Assembly (NCBI RefSeq): GCF_000144625.1
Contig: NC_014376.1
Span: 3,534,001-3,598,000 of the forward strand
Length of the DNA: 64,000 nt
Reading direction: 5' to 3'
Origin: [Clostridium] saccharolyticum WM1
Lineage (GTDB): Bacteria; Bacillota; Clostridia; Lachnospirales; Lachnospiraceae
Shown: positions 35,365-45,099 of the stretch, one piece after another
How positions within the stretch are numbered: position 1 is the stretch's first letter
Layout of the letters: every line of letters starts with the position of its first letter
The notes under the pieces: model-generated
The model's database searches: none
Seen by the model: the letters and a program-made list of their open reading frames with translations, nothing else
What the model was told of the DNA's origin: nothing
Translations under genes and position numbers: made by a program

Positions 35365-35832
35365 TCAACGGCCGGCATAAGTCCGCTCCAGCTCCAATAA
35401 CTGTTCCTTGACTTCCAGACCTGCGGCATAGCCTGTCAGTCTGCCGTCTGAGCCGACGACCCGATGACAGGGTGTCAGGATCAAAACCGGATTTTTATAA
35501 TTTGCCATTCCAACGGCACGGCATGCTTTCGGCCGTCCGATCATGTCCGCAACCTGCTTATAGCTTCGTGTTTCTCCATATGGAATCCTTCTTAAGGCTT
35601 CCCATACGGTTTTTTGAAATTCCGTCCCCTGAGAAGCAAGCGGCAGGTCAAATCCTCTTCTTGTCCCATTCAGATATTCCCCGATCTGCTTTTCCGCTTT
35701 CGCCAGCAAAGGTGTTTTCTGTCCGGAGGTTTCACAGACATTATTTGAAAAAAATAAATCCGTAACAACCCCATCCGTTTCCGATATCCCCATCATTCCC
35801 AGTGTGGTTTTTATAAATGCCGTATATTTCAT
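35365..35832 (-). CDS. ogt: Methylated-DNA-protein cysteine methyltransferase
   Basis: 155 residues. The acceptor cysteine is in 'LTPCHRVVGSDG', and the DNA-binding helix 'IPYGETRSYKQVADMIGRPKACRAVGMANYKNP' precedes it. It removes methyl groups from O6-methylguanine by suicide transfer. The ATG at 35832 has AAGGAGG 8 bases upstream; an in-frame ATG 23 codons earlier has no family similarity. It is the first gene of the alkylation-repair run. Confidence 0.93.
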   Translation of the reverse strand: MKYTAFIKTTLGMMGISETDGVVTDLFFSNNVCETSGQKTPLLAKAEKQIGEYLNGTRRGFDLPLASQGTEFQKTVWEALRRIPYGETRSYKQVADMIGRPKACRAVGMANYKNPVLILTPCHRVVGSDGRLTGYAAGLEVKEQLLELERTYAGR

Positions 35833-35959
35833 AAAACCGCCTCCTTTTTCTATTCCTAATATATACGAAATTTTCCTGCGTGTCTTCCTATTTTGCACCA
35901 TTTCATTTTCATATAAGATACAGGCGAAGGCCTCCCGGAATTTCCTTCATTTAAGTACA

Positions 35960-36006
35960 TGAAAAATCAGTGCTGAAATCCGTAAGGTACGTTTTCAGCA
36001 CTGATT
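35960..36006 (-). terminator. Terminator of the giant surface protein gene
   Basis: A 14-bp stem AATCAGTGCTGAAA / TTTCAGCACTGATT with a loop of about 14 bases. Read on the minus strand it is followed by TTTTTCATG, about 100 bases beyond the stop codon at 36105. Confidence 0.8.
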
Positions 36007-36104
36007 CAACTTATATTGAGAAAGGTTCCGCCCAACAGTTATAGATGAGCCATTGTCCGGCCCCTCCTCTCTTCATATTTAACTTTACTTGCCGTACTTA
36101 TAAA

Positions 36105-39100
36105 TCATCTTTCTTCTTCTTTTCTCATACGGCTGACGGCTGCATATGCGGCCAGCAAAAATCCTGATAAGAGTGCGGCTAAGCCGTTAATTGGAGATCG
36201 GTCCCCGGTCTTTGGAAGACCTGCCAGGGGTATGCTGCCGTCATCAATGAGAAGAAGACTGTCTGCAACATTCCCATTTTCCGGTAAAGCAGCCAGCGGA
36301 ACAGGTTCCGGCTCTATGGTAACGGCATTATCTCCAGGACCACCTGATGCATATGGCCGGCCGGAATTAGGTGCTAAACCGCCGCCTCCTCCTGAGCTTC
36401 CGCCAGAACTTCCTCCTGAGCTTCTTCTCTCTACCGTCAATACGCCTTCCCCATAAGAAACGTTATAATTTTCTATAGCTGAAACCGGATCAACAAACCG
36501 AATGGCGTAATTGCCGGCAGCGCTGCTTCCAGTGGCTTCCGTGGTTAACTGCAGCTTAAGCCCAAGCCCTTCTAAGGTTTCTCCATTTACAAGACCCTGA
36601 ATGCTATAAGTCAATTCCGGATTCGTACTTCCCTGGATCTTTGCTTTATTGGCCGCAGTTATTGTTATATTTGCCTTGTGGACCGTCAGGGTACCAGGGA
36701 CTGTAACCAGTCCTGTATAGCTGTCCGTCACATCAGAGCCGGCGGCATTCCGAATGACAACGTGGGCAATCCTGTTCTTTTGTGTTCCTGCATTGGTTAT
36801 CCTGGAATCTTCTGTCATGACGACCTGATCCAAATGATCACCTGATTTAAGACTTCCTGCCATGCTGTATTCAAACCTGGACAGTTCTTTTCCGTCGTAT
36901 ACTTTTTCTGCATCTGATGCCGTAATGATAATGGCTTCCCCATTTTTTTCCACCATCAGGATTCCATCTTCATAGCTGAATTTGTAGTTTTTGGTTTCCG
37001 TTTCCGGATCCTTGAAGATGATACGGTAAGCACCGGCAGGGCTGGTCTTTGACGCTTCTGTGGCCAATGTGACCTTTACCCCCAATCCTTTCAGCGTTTC
37101 TTCGTTTTTCAGGCCTTTTACCGTATACTCCAGTGCCGGGACTTCTTCCCCATATCCTTTTGTCTTGTCTGCAGCCGTCACCGTGACCTGGGCTTTCCTT
37201 ACGGTCAGAGTCCCTTCTGCCAGGATCAGTCCTGCATAACTTTCTGTTACATCCTGACCCGCAAGATTCTTAATGACAACATAGTCTATCTTATTTTTCT
37301 GTGTGCCTGCATCTGTTATTCTGGAATCTGTTGACATGACAACCTTATCAATATAGTCTCCGGCTTTCAGGTTACCGGACATCGTGTATTCTGCTCTGGC
37401 CAGTTCTGTTCCATCGTATACTTTTTCTGCATCTAACGCAGTGATTTCAAGGGCTTCTTCATTCTTTCCGATACTTAAATTTCCATTCCCATAGGTGATT
37501 TTATAATTCTTTGTTTCTTCTACCTTATTCCTGAAAGAAATTACGTAATCCCCGGCAGGGCTGGCCTTTGTCGCTTCCGTATAAGGTTCCACGGTCACAT
37601 GAAGCCCTTCAAGGGTTTCTTCCTTTTTAAGTCCTTCCACCGTATAGGTCAAAGCAGGCAGATCCTCTCCATAGCTTTTTGCCTTATTTTCCGCCTTTAC
37701 CAGTACCTGTGCCTGGCTTATGACAAGAGTTCCTTCCGCAGTCTTTAAGCTGCTGTAGTTTTTCGTCACATTTTCTCCAGCCGCATTTTTAATCACCACT
37801 GATTTTATCCTGTTTCTTTGTGTTCCCACATCCGTTATAACAGAATCCCCGGTCATCTCAACGCTGGAAACATAATCACCTGAGACAAGCTGGCCGCTTA
37901 CTTCATATCCCGCCTCAGTCAGGGCCGTTCCGTCATATACCTTGGTCCCGCTTTTGGCTGTAATCACGATATCCGATGCATTCCGTTTCACCACCAGGAT
38001 TCCGGGGATATAGGTGATGAAATAGTTTGCCGTACTAGTCACTGGAGCATCAAAGGTTATGGCATAAATCCCCACCGGACTTTTTTCATTGGCATTGGTT
38101 TTCAGCTTTGGTTCTATCCCCAGACTTAAGGGTGTCTCTCCATCTACAAATCCTTTGAATTCGTATTCCAGCCTGGGGTTGGATTCTCCGTATACCTTAT
38201 ACGTTGAATTTGCTATTACAAAAGCAGGGGCCTTCGTCACGATCAACTGACCATCCGTCAGCTTTAAGTTACCATAGTTGGCTGTAACATCCTCTCCGGC
38301 TGCATTTTTAATGACAACATATTGAATGCTGTTTTTTTGCTGGCCTGCATCCGTTATCCTGGAATCCTCAGTCATAACCACCTTATCAATATAATCTCCG
38401 CTGACAAGGCTTCCTCTCACACTGTACGCAGCTTTCGTCAATTCCTTTCCGTCGTATACCTTAATATCACTGAGTGCCCTGATCTCAACAATTCCTGTGT
38501 AAACCCCTACATTCAAGGTTCCATCTTTATAGCTGATCTCATAGTTCTTTGTTTCCGTTACCGGATTCTTAAATGTGATCACATAATTTCCTGCAGGGCT
38601 GGTCTTGGTTGCTTCTGTATAAAGCTCTGCATTTACCTTAAGTTCTTCCAGAGTTTCTCCGTTTTTAAGACCTTCTGCCTTATACGTCAGAGCCGGCAGG
38701 TTCTCCCCATATTTCTTCGTCTTATTTTCAGCCGTCACCGTCACAGGAGCTTTGGTAACGGTCAGCGTCCCCTCTGCCATTGTCAGTCCTGAATAGTTTT
38801 CTGTTACATCCTGGCCGGCCTCATTTCTGATGACAACGGAGTCTATGCGGTTGCTCTGCGTGCCTGCGTCCTTTATTCTGGAATCGGCAGTCATAACAAC
38901 CTGATCAATATAGTCTCCCTCCACCAGACTTCCGGTCATGCGGTATCCGGCATTGGCCAGTTCTGTTCCGTCGTATACCTTATTTCCATCCAACGCCTTA
39001 ATTACAATGGTTTCCGGGTATTTTCCGATACTCAGGGTTCCATCCTGATAGCGGATCTCATAGTTCTTTGTTTCCGTTACCTGATTTTTGAAGGCAATCA

Positions 39101-42100
39101 CATAATCCCCAGCCGGACTGGCCTTTGTGGCTCCCGTATAAGGCTCTGCCTTCACATTAAGACCTTCCAGGGTTTCTCCATTCTTCAGTCCCTCTGCCCT
39201 ATAAGTCAGAGCCGGAACATCCTCTCCGTATTTCTTGGTCTTGTTTTCAGCCGTCACGGTCACCAGTGCTTTGGTTACCGTGAGTATTCCGTCATTGGAT
39301 ACGATATCGTACTTATCCGTAACAATCGTTCCAGCAGCATCCTTAACTACAATGCTTTCAATATGGTTTGCTATCTGTCCCGCCTCTGTTATGGAGCCGC
39401 TTAATACCACCTCCATCCTGTCTCCGGCACGAAGGTTTCCGCCTGTTAACTGATACCCCCCCGTTAATGGGGTGCCGTCATAGGCTCTGCTCCCGGAGTC
39501 TGCCGTTACCTCTATCTTAAATTTTCTGAGATAATAAAGATCCAGTACGGAAGTACCATCCCCATTGACCGTTTCTTCGGTCTTATGATCAATAAGTCCT
39601 TCCGCATACAAATATCCATTTATGGTTTTTGCATAAGCTCTATCATAGATTTTACTTTCGGTAACACCATATTTTGTCTCCGGAGATCCGGCTGCCAGCT
39701 CAAAATCACCGGCCTGATCTCCTGCCGTACCAGATTTCTGCAGCCAGTACTTTACAGAAAACGGCGTTGCACTTGCCGGTCCCCATATCGCATATAATGT
39801 TACATTTCTATCAGGCATAAGAAAGGATCTGGTACCGCTTTCTGTATACATTGGGGAAGCCACGTTCTTATTTTCATCCCATCCGAGAAATACATATCCG
39901 GTTTTTGCCGGCAGCGGATTAAATTCAATCATTACCGATTTTCCTTTTTCATATTGCTGGGGAGCGGGAACAGGCAGCTGCCCCGTATTCGCATCATAAG
40001 TCAGTGTAGACTTTTTGGAACCGAACCAGAAATAAACATGGCCATTGATCCGTTCCGAGGTTTCATAATTATACAGCCATCCCCAGCTATAATAAAAATA
40101 CTGCAACCTGGTACTATCCACATTATTTTTTAAGGTGGCTTTAATAAAACTATACGCTCCGCTTAAATTCAGTTCATCAAGTATCATATTTGCATAATGC
40201 GAAACACCATATCGAATTTCCGGTATAACTGGTTCTGAAATCATTCCATTTGAATATATCAATTCTTTGCCGGTATTTATATCCATCAGATGGATCTTCA
40301 AATCAGCCCATGTTAATACACTGAGAAACCGAATGGTGTAGGTAGAAAAATGCTCTGCTTCAAAAGAAACCTCATCAACTGCATTTTCGCTTCCGGCCAT
40401 GATCGGAGCCGCAACAGCCTCTAAAGCTGTCACATCTTCTTCTGAAACCTTGTTAACCGTTTCTGATGTCACATCCACATCCATAGCTAAGTGGGAAATG
40501 TCAATGCTGTCTGCGGCCTGGCTCTTTTCTTTGATCGGAGCCCCGGAAAAGGTCACATCAACATATCCATAATCGCTCCAGCTGTTATCCAGTTCCTCTC
40601 CGTTATAATACAGCTTAATGTCATAAGCCAGCACATCATGGACCGTACCCTCTTCCCCGGTCGCCTTTGCGGTTTTTCCCTTGACAGCGTCCTTTACTTT
40701 ATCCGTTACTTCTGCAATCTTAGCCTCTGTTCCTGCCGGAAGAATGCCCTGTTCCGCATGAAGACTGACAGTCACACCGTTTAACGTTTTTTCAAACCGG
40801 AACTCCGGATGCTCTCCGGTGGCGGCCGTGGTGATCATAACCTCCTGTTCCCCGGTAACCTCCGTTATGGTATAGTGCCGTGTCCCAAGGTCTGATGCAG
40901 CGGAATTATCTGTTTCATCAGCTACTACGGCCTCTCCATTCACTGTAACAGCACTGATCTCATAACCAATCTGCGGCGTTACGGTAAAGGAGAAAGTATC
41001 GTTTTCTCCGATTAGATCAGGTCCTTCTGCATATGCGGTTCCAACCGGATCTGCTGCATAGGTGACCCTATAGCCTTCTGCTGATACATCAACATGAAGC
41101 TGGTTTAAAGTAGCAGTATATGCCCTTGCATAGCAGGATTCATCCAGAACCACTGCACCATATGACTTTCCTCTGGAAGTTCCGCTGACGGAAGCTTCAT
41201 CCGCTTCCGAGGCTGTGGATAACAGGTAGGAAGCATCTGTGAGTACGGGAAGCAAATGCCTTGAAACAGAAACCTGGGTATTGACCGGCTCCTGGCCTTC
41301 CGCCGCCTTATTTTCATTCCCGGACTGGCTGTTGTCATTTCCTTTTTCCAGATTGCTGCTGTCAACGGTGGGTCCTGCTTCCGCAGCTCCGTTGCCTTCA
41401 GAAACATTCTCAGGATTTCCTGCCTCTGTATCTTGTTCACCAACGGCCTGGGACTCACTGGGGACTGCCTCTGTCTCACGGTCTGAAGGTAAACTGGGTT
41501 TTCCCTCTGCTTCACTGCCTGAAGGTTCGCTGGTGTTTCCCTCTGTCTCACTGCCTGTAGGTTCACCAGAGTTTCCTCCTGTCTCACTGCCTGAAGATTC
41601 ACCGGGGTTTCCCACTGTCTCACTGCCAGTAGTTTCACTGGGATTTTCCTCTGGCTCACCGGCTGTTGTTGTCTCCTCCTGAGTTACACCGCTTCCTAAA
41701 GGTGTATCCGTGTCTGGCTTTCCTGCGGATTCGCCGGCACCGGGAAGGACCGAAGCATTTTCAGAAAAAGCTTTTACGCTGACCTTTTGAGTCAGGTATC
41801 CGTCAATATTGGAACGGAACGTGATTCTGCTTTCTGATTCATTTACATACAGGAAGATGACCTCTTCCTCACCTTTCAGAAGATACCCTTCCTGATTATC
41901 CGGAACCCGGACGAACATCCGCAGTTCGGCACCATCGGCACCGGCTTCTTCATCCAAGTCATAGCTGGGCATAAACTCATAAACCAGACCTCTTCCAAAT
42001 AATTTTTCATATTCTTTTTTTAAGGATAGATCCTCCTCTCCAAGGCCTAAGTCCTCCACATGGAATATTTTGCCTGAATCAACTGCAGCCTGTGCAGATT

Positions 42101-42257
42101 CCCGCAAATCATCTCCGTTTATAAAAAATGTGGCATTTTCATTTTCAAATGCCTTCCCCACGTCTGCCCAGGACACCATATGAAATGATGTCATAGTCAA
42201 ACAAAAGGAAAGAAAACCTGCCAGGCTCTGCCTGAACCTTCTTTTTAATTTCTTCAT
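36105..42257 (-). CDS. Giant LPxTG cell-surface protein with MBG-type repeats
   Basis: 2050 residues. Signal peptide 1-31 ('LSFCLTMTSFHMVSWA'). An acidic Pro/Ser/Gly/Glu linker with 12-residue repeats lies at about 185-280. A central region follows, with a Listeria-Bacteroides (Flg_new) repeat near residue 780 ('TYDANTGQLPVPAPQQYEKG...GYVFLGWDENKNVASP'). Twelve alternating domains then run from about residue 880 to 1930: six of the form 'ITA...KVYDGTEL', and six of the form 'VTAENKTKKYGEDVPALTY.AEGLKNGETL'. A Gly/Ser-rich spacer, the sortase signal 'LPKTG', one helix and a basic tail end it. It is a wall-anchored adhesin or matrix protein; the ligand is unknown. GGAG lies upstream of the ATG. 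Confidence 0.92.
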   Translation of the reverse strand: MKKLKRRFRQSLAGFLSFCLTMTSFHMVSWADVGKAFENENATFFINGDDLRESAQAAVDSGKIFHVEDLGLGEEDLSLKKEYEKLFGRGLVYEFMPSYDLDEEAGADGAELRMFVRVPDNQEGYLLKGEEEVIFLYVNESESRITFRSNIDGYLTQKVSVKAFSENASVLPGAGESAGKPDTDTPLGSGVTQEETTTAGEPEENPSETTGSETVGNPGESSGSETGGNSGEPTGSETEGNTSEPSGSEAEGKPSLPSDRETEAVPSESQAVGEQDTEAGNPENVSEGNGAAEAGPTVDSSNLEKGNDNSQSGNENKAAEGQEPVNTQVSVSRHLLPVLTDASYLLSTASEADEASVSGTSRGKSYGAVVLDESCYARAYTATLNQLHVDVSAEGYRVTYAADPVGTAYAEGPDLIGENDTFSFTVTPQIGYEISAVTVNGEAVVADETDNSAASDLGTRHYTITEVTGEQEVMITTAATGEHPEFRFEKTLNGVTVSLHAEQGILPAGTEAKIAEVTDKVKDAVKGKTAKATGEEGTVHDVLAYDIKLYYNGEELDNSWSDYGYVDVTFSGAPIKEKSQAADSIDISHLAMDVDVTSETVNKVSEEDVTALEAVAAPIMAGSENAVDEVSFEAEHFSTYTIRFLSVLTWADLKIHLMDINTGKELIYSNGMISEPVIPEIRYGVSHYANMILDELNLSGAYSFIKATLKNNVDSTRLQYFYYSWGWLYNYETSERINGHVYFWFGSKKSTLTYDANTGQLPVPAPQQYEKGKSVMIEFNPLPAKTGYVFLGWDENKNVASPMYTESGTRSFLMPDRNVTLYAIWGPASATPFSVKYWLQKSGTAGDQAGDFELAAGSPETKYGVTESKIYDRAYAKTINGYLYAEGLIDHKTEETVNGDGTSVLDLYYLRKFKIEVTADSGSRAYDGTPLTGGYQLTGGNLRAGDRMEVVLSGSITEAGQIANHIESIVVKDAAGTIVTDKYDIVSNDGILTVTKALVTVTAENKTKKYGEDVPALTYRAEGLKNGETLEGLNVKAEPYTGATKASPAGDYVIAFKNQVTETKNYEIRYQDGTLSIGKYPETIVIKALDGNKVYDGTELANAGYRMTGSLVEGDYIDQVVMTADSRIKDAGTQSNRIDSVVIRNEAGQDVTENYSGLTMAEGTLTVTKAPVTVTAENKTKKYGENLPALTYKAEGLKNGETLEELKVNAELYTEATKTSPAGNYVITFKNPVTETKNYEISYKDGTLNVGVYTGIVEIRALSDIKVYDGKELTKAAYSVRGSLVSGDYIDKVVMTEDSRITDAGQQKNSIQYVVIKNAAGEDVTANYGNLKLTDGQLIVTKAPAFVIANSTYKVYGESNPRLEYEFKGFVDGETPLSLGIEPKLKTNANEKSPVGIYAITFDAPVTSTANYFITYIPGILVVKRNASDIVITAKSGTKVYDGTALTEAGYEVSGQLVSGDYVSSVEMTGDSVITDVGTQRNRIKSVVIKNAAGENVTKNYSSLKTAEGTLVISQAQVLVKAENKAKSYGEDLPALTYTVEGLKKEETLEGLHVTVEPYTEATKASPAGDYVISFRNKVEETKNYKITYGNGNLSIGKNEEALEITALDAEKVYDGTELARAEYTMSGNLKAGDYIDKVVMSTDSRITDAGTQKNKIDYVVIKNLAGQDVTESYAGLILAEGTLTVRKAQVTVTAADKTKGYGEEVPALEYTVKGLKNEETLKGLGVKVTLATEASKTSPAGAYRIIFKDPETETKNYKFSYEDGILMVEKNGEAIIITASDAEKVYDGKELSRFEYSMAGSLKSGDHLDQVVMTEDSRITNAGTQKNRIAHVVIRNAAGSDVTDSYTGLVTVPGTLTVHKANITITAANKAKIQGSTNPELTYSIQGLVNGETLEGLGLKLQLTTEATGSSAAGNYAIRFVDPVSAIENYNVSYGEGVLTVERRSSGGSSGGSSGGGGGLAPNSGRPYASGGPGDNAVTIEPEPVPLAALPENGNVADSLLLIDDGSIPLAGLPKTGDRSPINGLAALLSGFLLAAYAAVSRMRKEEER
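41471..41686 (-). repeat. Six 36-bp tandem repeats in the surface protein gene
   Basis: Units begin with CTGTCTCAC or a close variant at 41471, 41507, 41543, 41579, 41615 and 41651, a strict 36-bp period. They encode the 12-residue Gly/Glu/Ser/Pro repeats of the linker. The units are diverged by several bases each. Confidence 0.8.
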
Positions 42258-42751
42258 ACAACTCTCCTTTTCAGCCTATGCTATCTAAATAATACCAATT
42301 TAATTAGGGGTAAACGCATGGTAATCTTTGGCTACTACTGCAGACGCTGCCTCTTTTCCTTTCTAATTGCCTTCCTATTCCTGCAGAAATAATTGAAACT
42401 GGCAATTTTACCCGGAAATCTCTAAGACGTAACAGCAATGGCTTTCTACCATACCAATTTCCCCCTTCCACTTAATGTTATTTCAGTCTTATACCCTTCC
42501 GTTAACAGTTCCTTTACATATAATATGAAATTACAATTACAAACTGGTTACATCTTGGAATATTTCCATTATTTTTTTTGTTACACATCTTAAATTTAAT
42601 TTTTAGCTTTAAGCCAGTCCATTTCTTTTGAATACCGGTGATATGGAAATGATCCATCCGGCTCATCCGTGACGATAAGCCGGATAGATCTTTTATTCAC
42701 ATGGATCTGATGACCATATCTTTTGTCATTTTTGAATCGATATTCATTCAT
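42258..42751. other. 494-bp gap upstream of the giant surface protein gene
   Basis: AT-rich stretch with no convincing gene. It must hold the surface protein promoter, which I could not fix. At 42651-42694 a hairpin (GATCCATCCGGCT / AGCCGGATAGATC, one mismatch) followed by TTTT looks like a plus-strand terminator, although no plus-strand gene precedes it. Confidence 0.4.
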
Positions 42752-42895
42752 TCACTTCGGTAACTCCCCAGATTCACGCCGTTTCTTTAACATTTCCAAT
42801 ACCAGTTCCTTAGCCGTTTTCTCTCCTGTAAAAACACGCTCTACTGTTACAGTGATATTTTTCTCCTCATAGGTACCCTGATTGAGTAACTTCAT
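42752..42895 (-). CDS. Small 47-residue protein, unknown
   Basis: The ATG at 42895 has GGAGG 8 bases upstream, much better than in-frame ATGs up to 43078, so a 47-residue product is favoured over the longer 108-residue frame. It contains a short beta strand followed by a helix ('ITVTVERVFTGEKTAKELVLEMLKKRRES'). It looks like the short proteins often found near serine-recombinase elements of Clostridia, but I cannot name a family. It lies inside the feoB element, downstream of the dehydratase gene by about 200 bp. Confidence 0.5.
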   Translation of the reverse strand: MKLLNQGTYEEKNITVTVERVFTGEKTAKELVLEMLKKRRESGELPK

Positions 42896-43097
42896 AACAA
42901 TCGCCTCCAGGAAAATCATATTACCACCGGCTTGTATCATATGACGTAAAACCGCCAGGCACTGTGAAAGTCCCTGGTACCCCTTATACACGAAAAAAGA
43001 TATGGCTCCTGCCATACCTTTTTCTGATAATTCTAAAAAAACAATCATATACAATTCAGCACTGCACCGCAAAAACACTTACAGCGCCTCATTTTTA

Positions 43098-44813
43098 TCA
43101 CTCCATGTAGCCGCCCTTCATGGGGGATACTGCACGTTCACTGAATATTTTCAATACTCCGGACTGGTATTTCGACGGCCTAGGCTGCCATTTTTCCCGT
43201 CGTTCCTTTAGGATCTCTTCCATTTCACGCTTTGTTTTCCGCCGGCCTTTTACGCCTACTATGGCAAGGATCCTGCCTGGAATATCGATTTGGATCATAT
43301 CTCCTTCCTCTACCAGGGCAATAGGCCCGCCTTCAGCTGCTTCCGGTGAAACATGTCCGATGGAAGGTCCTGTCGATGCCCCGGAAAAACGTCCGTCTGT
43401 GATCAGGGCAATGGTGCGTCCAAGCTCTTTGTCTGATGAAATGGCCTCAGAGGTGTAGAACATTTCCGGCATTCCGCTTCCCTTTGGGCCTTCGTAGCGG
43501 ATAAATACGGCATCTCCCGGCTTCACCCGGTGCTTTAAAACCGCATCAATAGCCTCTTCCTCGCTGTCAAAGGGGCGTGCATTCAGCACTGCCTGAAACA
43601 TCTCCTCAGGACACGCGGTATGCTTGATCACGGCGCCTTCCGGAGCCAAATTTCCTTTTAATATGGCAATGGCACCATCCCTGCCGATTGCCTCCTCAAA
43701 GGGCCGGATGATCTCTTCCTTTTTCACTCCTGCCTTTGCACAATATTCATCGCATTTGTCATAATATCCATTTTGCTTTAAGTTTTCCAGATTTTCACCC
43801 AGAGTCTTACCGGTCACTGTCCTTGCATCCAGATGAAGCACTGACTTGATCTCTTCCATGATCCTTGGTACTCCGCCTGCATAGTAAAAGTACTGGGCCG
43901 GCCATTTTCCGGCGGGCCTGATGTCAAGTAAGTAATGGGCCCCCCTGTGCAGCCTGTCAAACATATCCGAGTCAATTTCCAGGCCGAATTCATGGGCAAT
44001 GGCAGGAAGATGGATCAGGGAATTGGTGGAGCCGGATATGGCCGCATGCACCATAATGGCATTCTCAAAGGATTCCATGGTGACCAGATCTCTTGGCTTT
44101 CTGCCCATTGCCGCAAGCTCCATTATGTGATGGCCGGCTTTACCAGCAATTTCTTTTAAATCCGGACAGGTTGCCGGCATAAGAGCTGATCCAGGAAGCA
44201 TAAGCCCAAGAGCTTCTCCCATCACCTGCATGGTGGATGCCGTTCCCATAAACGAACAGGCCCCGCAGGATGGGCAGGCATGCTGCTTGTAGTATTCCAG
44301 CTTTTCCGGCTCCAGTTCCCCTCTCTGGCACATGGCACTGTACTTTCCAATTTGCTCAAGGGTAAGAAGATCCGGACCGGCATCCATGACGCCCCCGGTT
44401 ACCAGAATGGAAGGCATGTTTATCCGGCCGATTGCCATGAGATGGGCCGGAACTCCCTTATCACAGCTTGAAATAAATACCCCTCCGTCAAAGGGAGTGG
44501 CACCTGCGTGGATTTCGATCATATTGCAGATCATATCCCTGGATACCAGGGAATAATTGATGCCGTCATGGCCCTGGGCCATACCATCGCAAATATCGGT
44601 TGTAAAATATCTCGCCGCTTTTCCCCCCTTCTCCTTCACCCCATCCGCCGTTCTGTTCACCAGCTCCAGCAGGTGAGCGCTTCCCGGATGGCTGTCACCA
44701 AAGGTGCTTTCCACCATGATCTGCATTTTTGACAGATCATCTGCCATCCAGCCCATCCCCATCCGCAGCGGGTCCATTTCCGGAGCCAGCTTTCGTATCC
44801 CCTGACTAACCAT
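43098..44813 (-). CDS. IlvD/Edd family dehydratase
   Basis: 571 residues, full length for the family. The Fe-S cysteines are in 'SSCDKGVPAH' and 'HACPSCGACSFMGTAST', and the substrate loop is 'ISGSTNSLIHL'. It dehydrates a 2,3-dihydroxy acid or a sugar acid to a 2-keto acid. The divergent FadR-type regulator and the lack of other isoleucine/valine genes nearby point to a sugar-acid dehydratase rather than true IlvD, but this is inference. AAGGAG lies before the ATG. The final 15 residues after 'KYQSGVLKIFSERA' are a normal tail. Confidence 0.87.
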   Translation of the reverse strand: MVSQGIRKLAPEMDPLRMGMGWMADDLSKMQIMVESTFGDSHPGSAHLLELVNRTADGVKEKGGKAARYFTTDICDGMAQGHDGINYSLVSRDMICNMIEIHAGATPFDGGVFISSCDKGVPAHLMAIGRINMPSILVTGGVMDAGPDLLTLEQIGKYSAMCQRGELEPEKLEYYKQHACPSCGACSFMGTASTMQVMGEALGLMLPGSALMPATCPDLKEIAGKAGHHIMELAAMGRKPRDLVTMESFENAIMVHAAISGSTNSLIHLPAIAHEFGLEIDSDMFDRLHRGAHYLLDIRPAGKWPAQYFYYAGGVPRIMEEIKSVLHLDARTVTGKTLGENLENLKQNGYYDKCDEYCAKAGVKKEEIIRPFEEAIGRDGAIAILKGNLAPEGAVIKHTACPEEMFQAVLNARPFDSEEEAIDAVLKHRVKPGDAVFIRYEGPKGSGMPEMFYTSEAISSDKELGRTIALITDGRFSGASTGPSIGHVSPEAAEGGPIALVEEGDMIQIDIPGRILAIVGVKGRRKTKREMEEILKERREKWQPRPSKYQSGVLKIFSERAVSPMKGGYME

Positions 44814-44856
44814 AATAACGCTCCTTTCTTATTCCTCCTATATTTTATATCCCTAA

Positions 44857-44885
44857 ATTATATAAATTCATCACATGATTGTCAA
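44857..44885 (-). promoter_or_regulatory. Promoter of the IlvD/Edd dehydratase gene
   Basis: On the minus strand TTGACA (44885-44880) and TATAAT (44862-44857) with a 17-base spacer: a perfect sigma-A promoter. The spacer includes ATCATGTGAT, a short palindrome that may be a repressor site. Confidence 0.75.
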
Positions 44886-45034
44886 TGCTTGTTTGTCTTG
44901 ATTCTTTGATTTCACCATGTTTTTCTAGTATTTTTCTTTTAATTTTGCTCTTTTACCGTTCTAAATCTTACTGCTATTTCAAATTCATCTGCTGAATATT
45001 TAAAATACTTCTTATTTATGCGATTGATTCATAC

Positions 45035-45063
45035 TTGAAGGAATCTTAAATTACGTATATAAT
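45035..45063 (+). promoter_or_regulatory. Promoter of the FadR-type regulator gene
   Basis: TTGAAG (45035-45040), 17-base spacer, TATAAT (45058-45063). Directly downstream ATCATATAAGATGAT (45062-45076) is an imperfect palindrome that shares ATCAT/ATGAT with the dehydratase promoter, as expected for an autoregulated operator. Confidence 0.65.
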
Positions 45064-45099
45064 CATATAAGATGATTGAGCAAATGAAAGGAATTTACT

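Noticed and set aside
41105..41659. Minus-strand frame with 12-residue repeats
   Set aside because: It is another reading frame of the 36-bp repeats in the giant surface protein gene; the repeats arise from DNA periodicity, not from a second protein.
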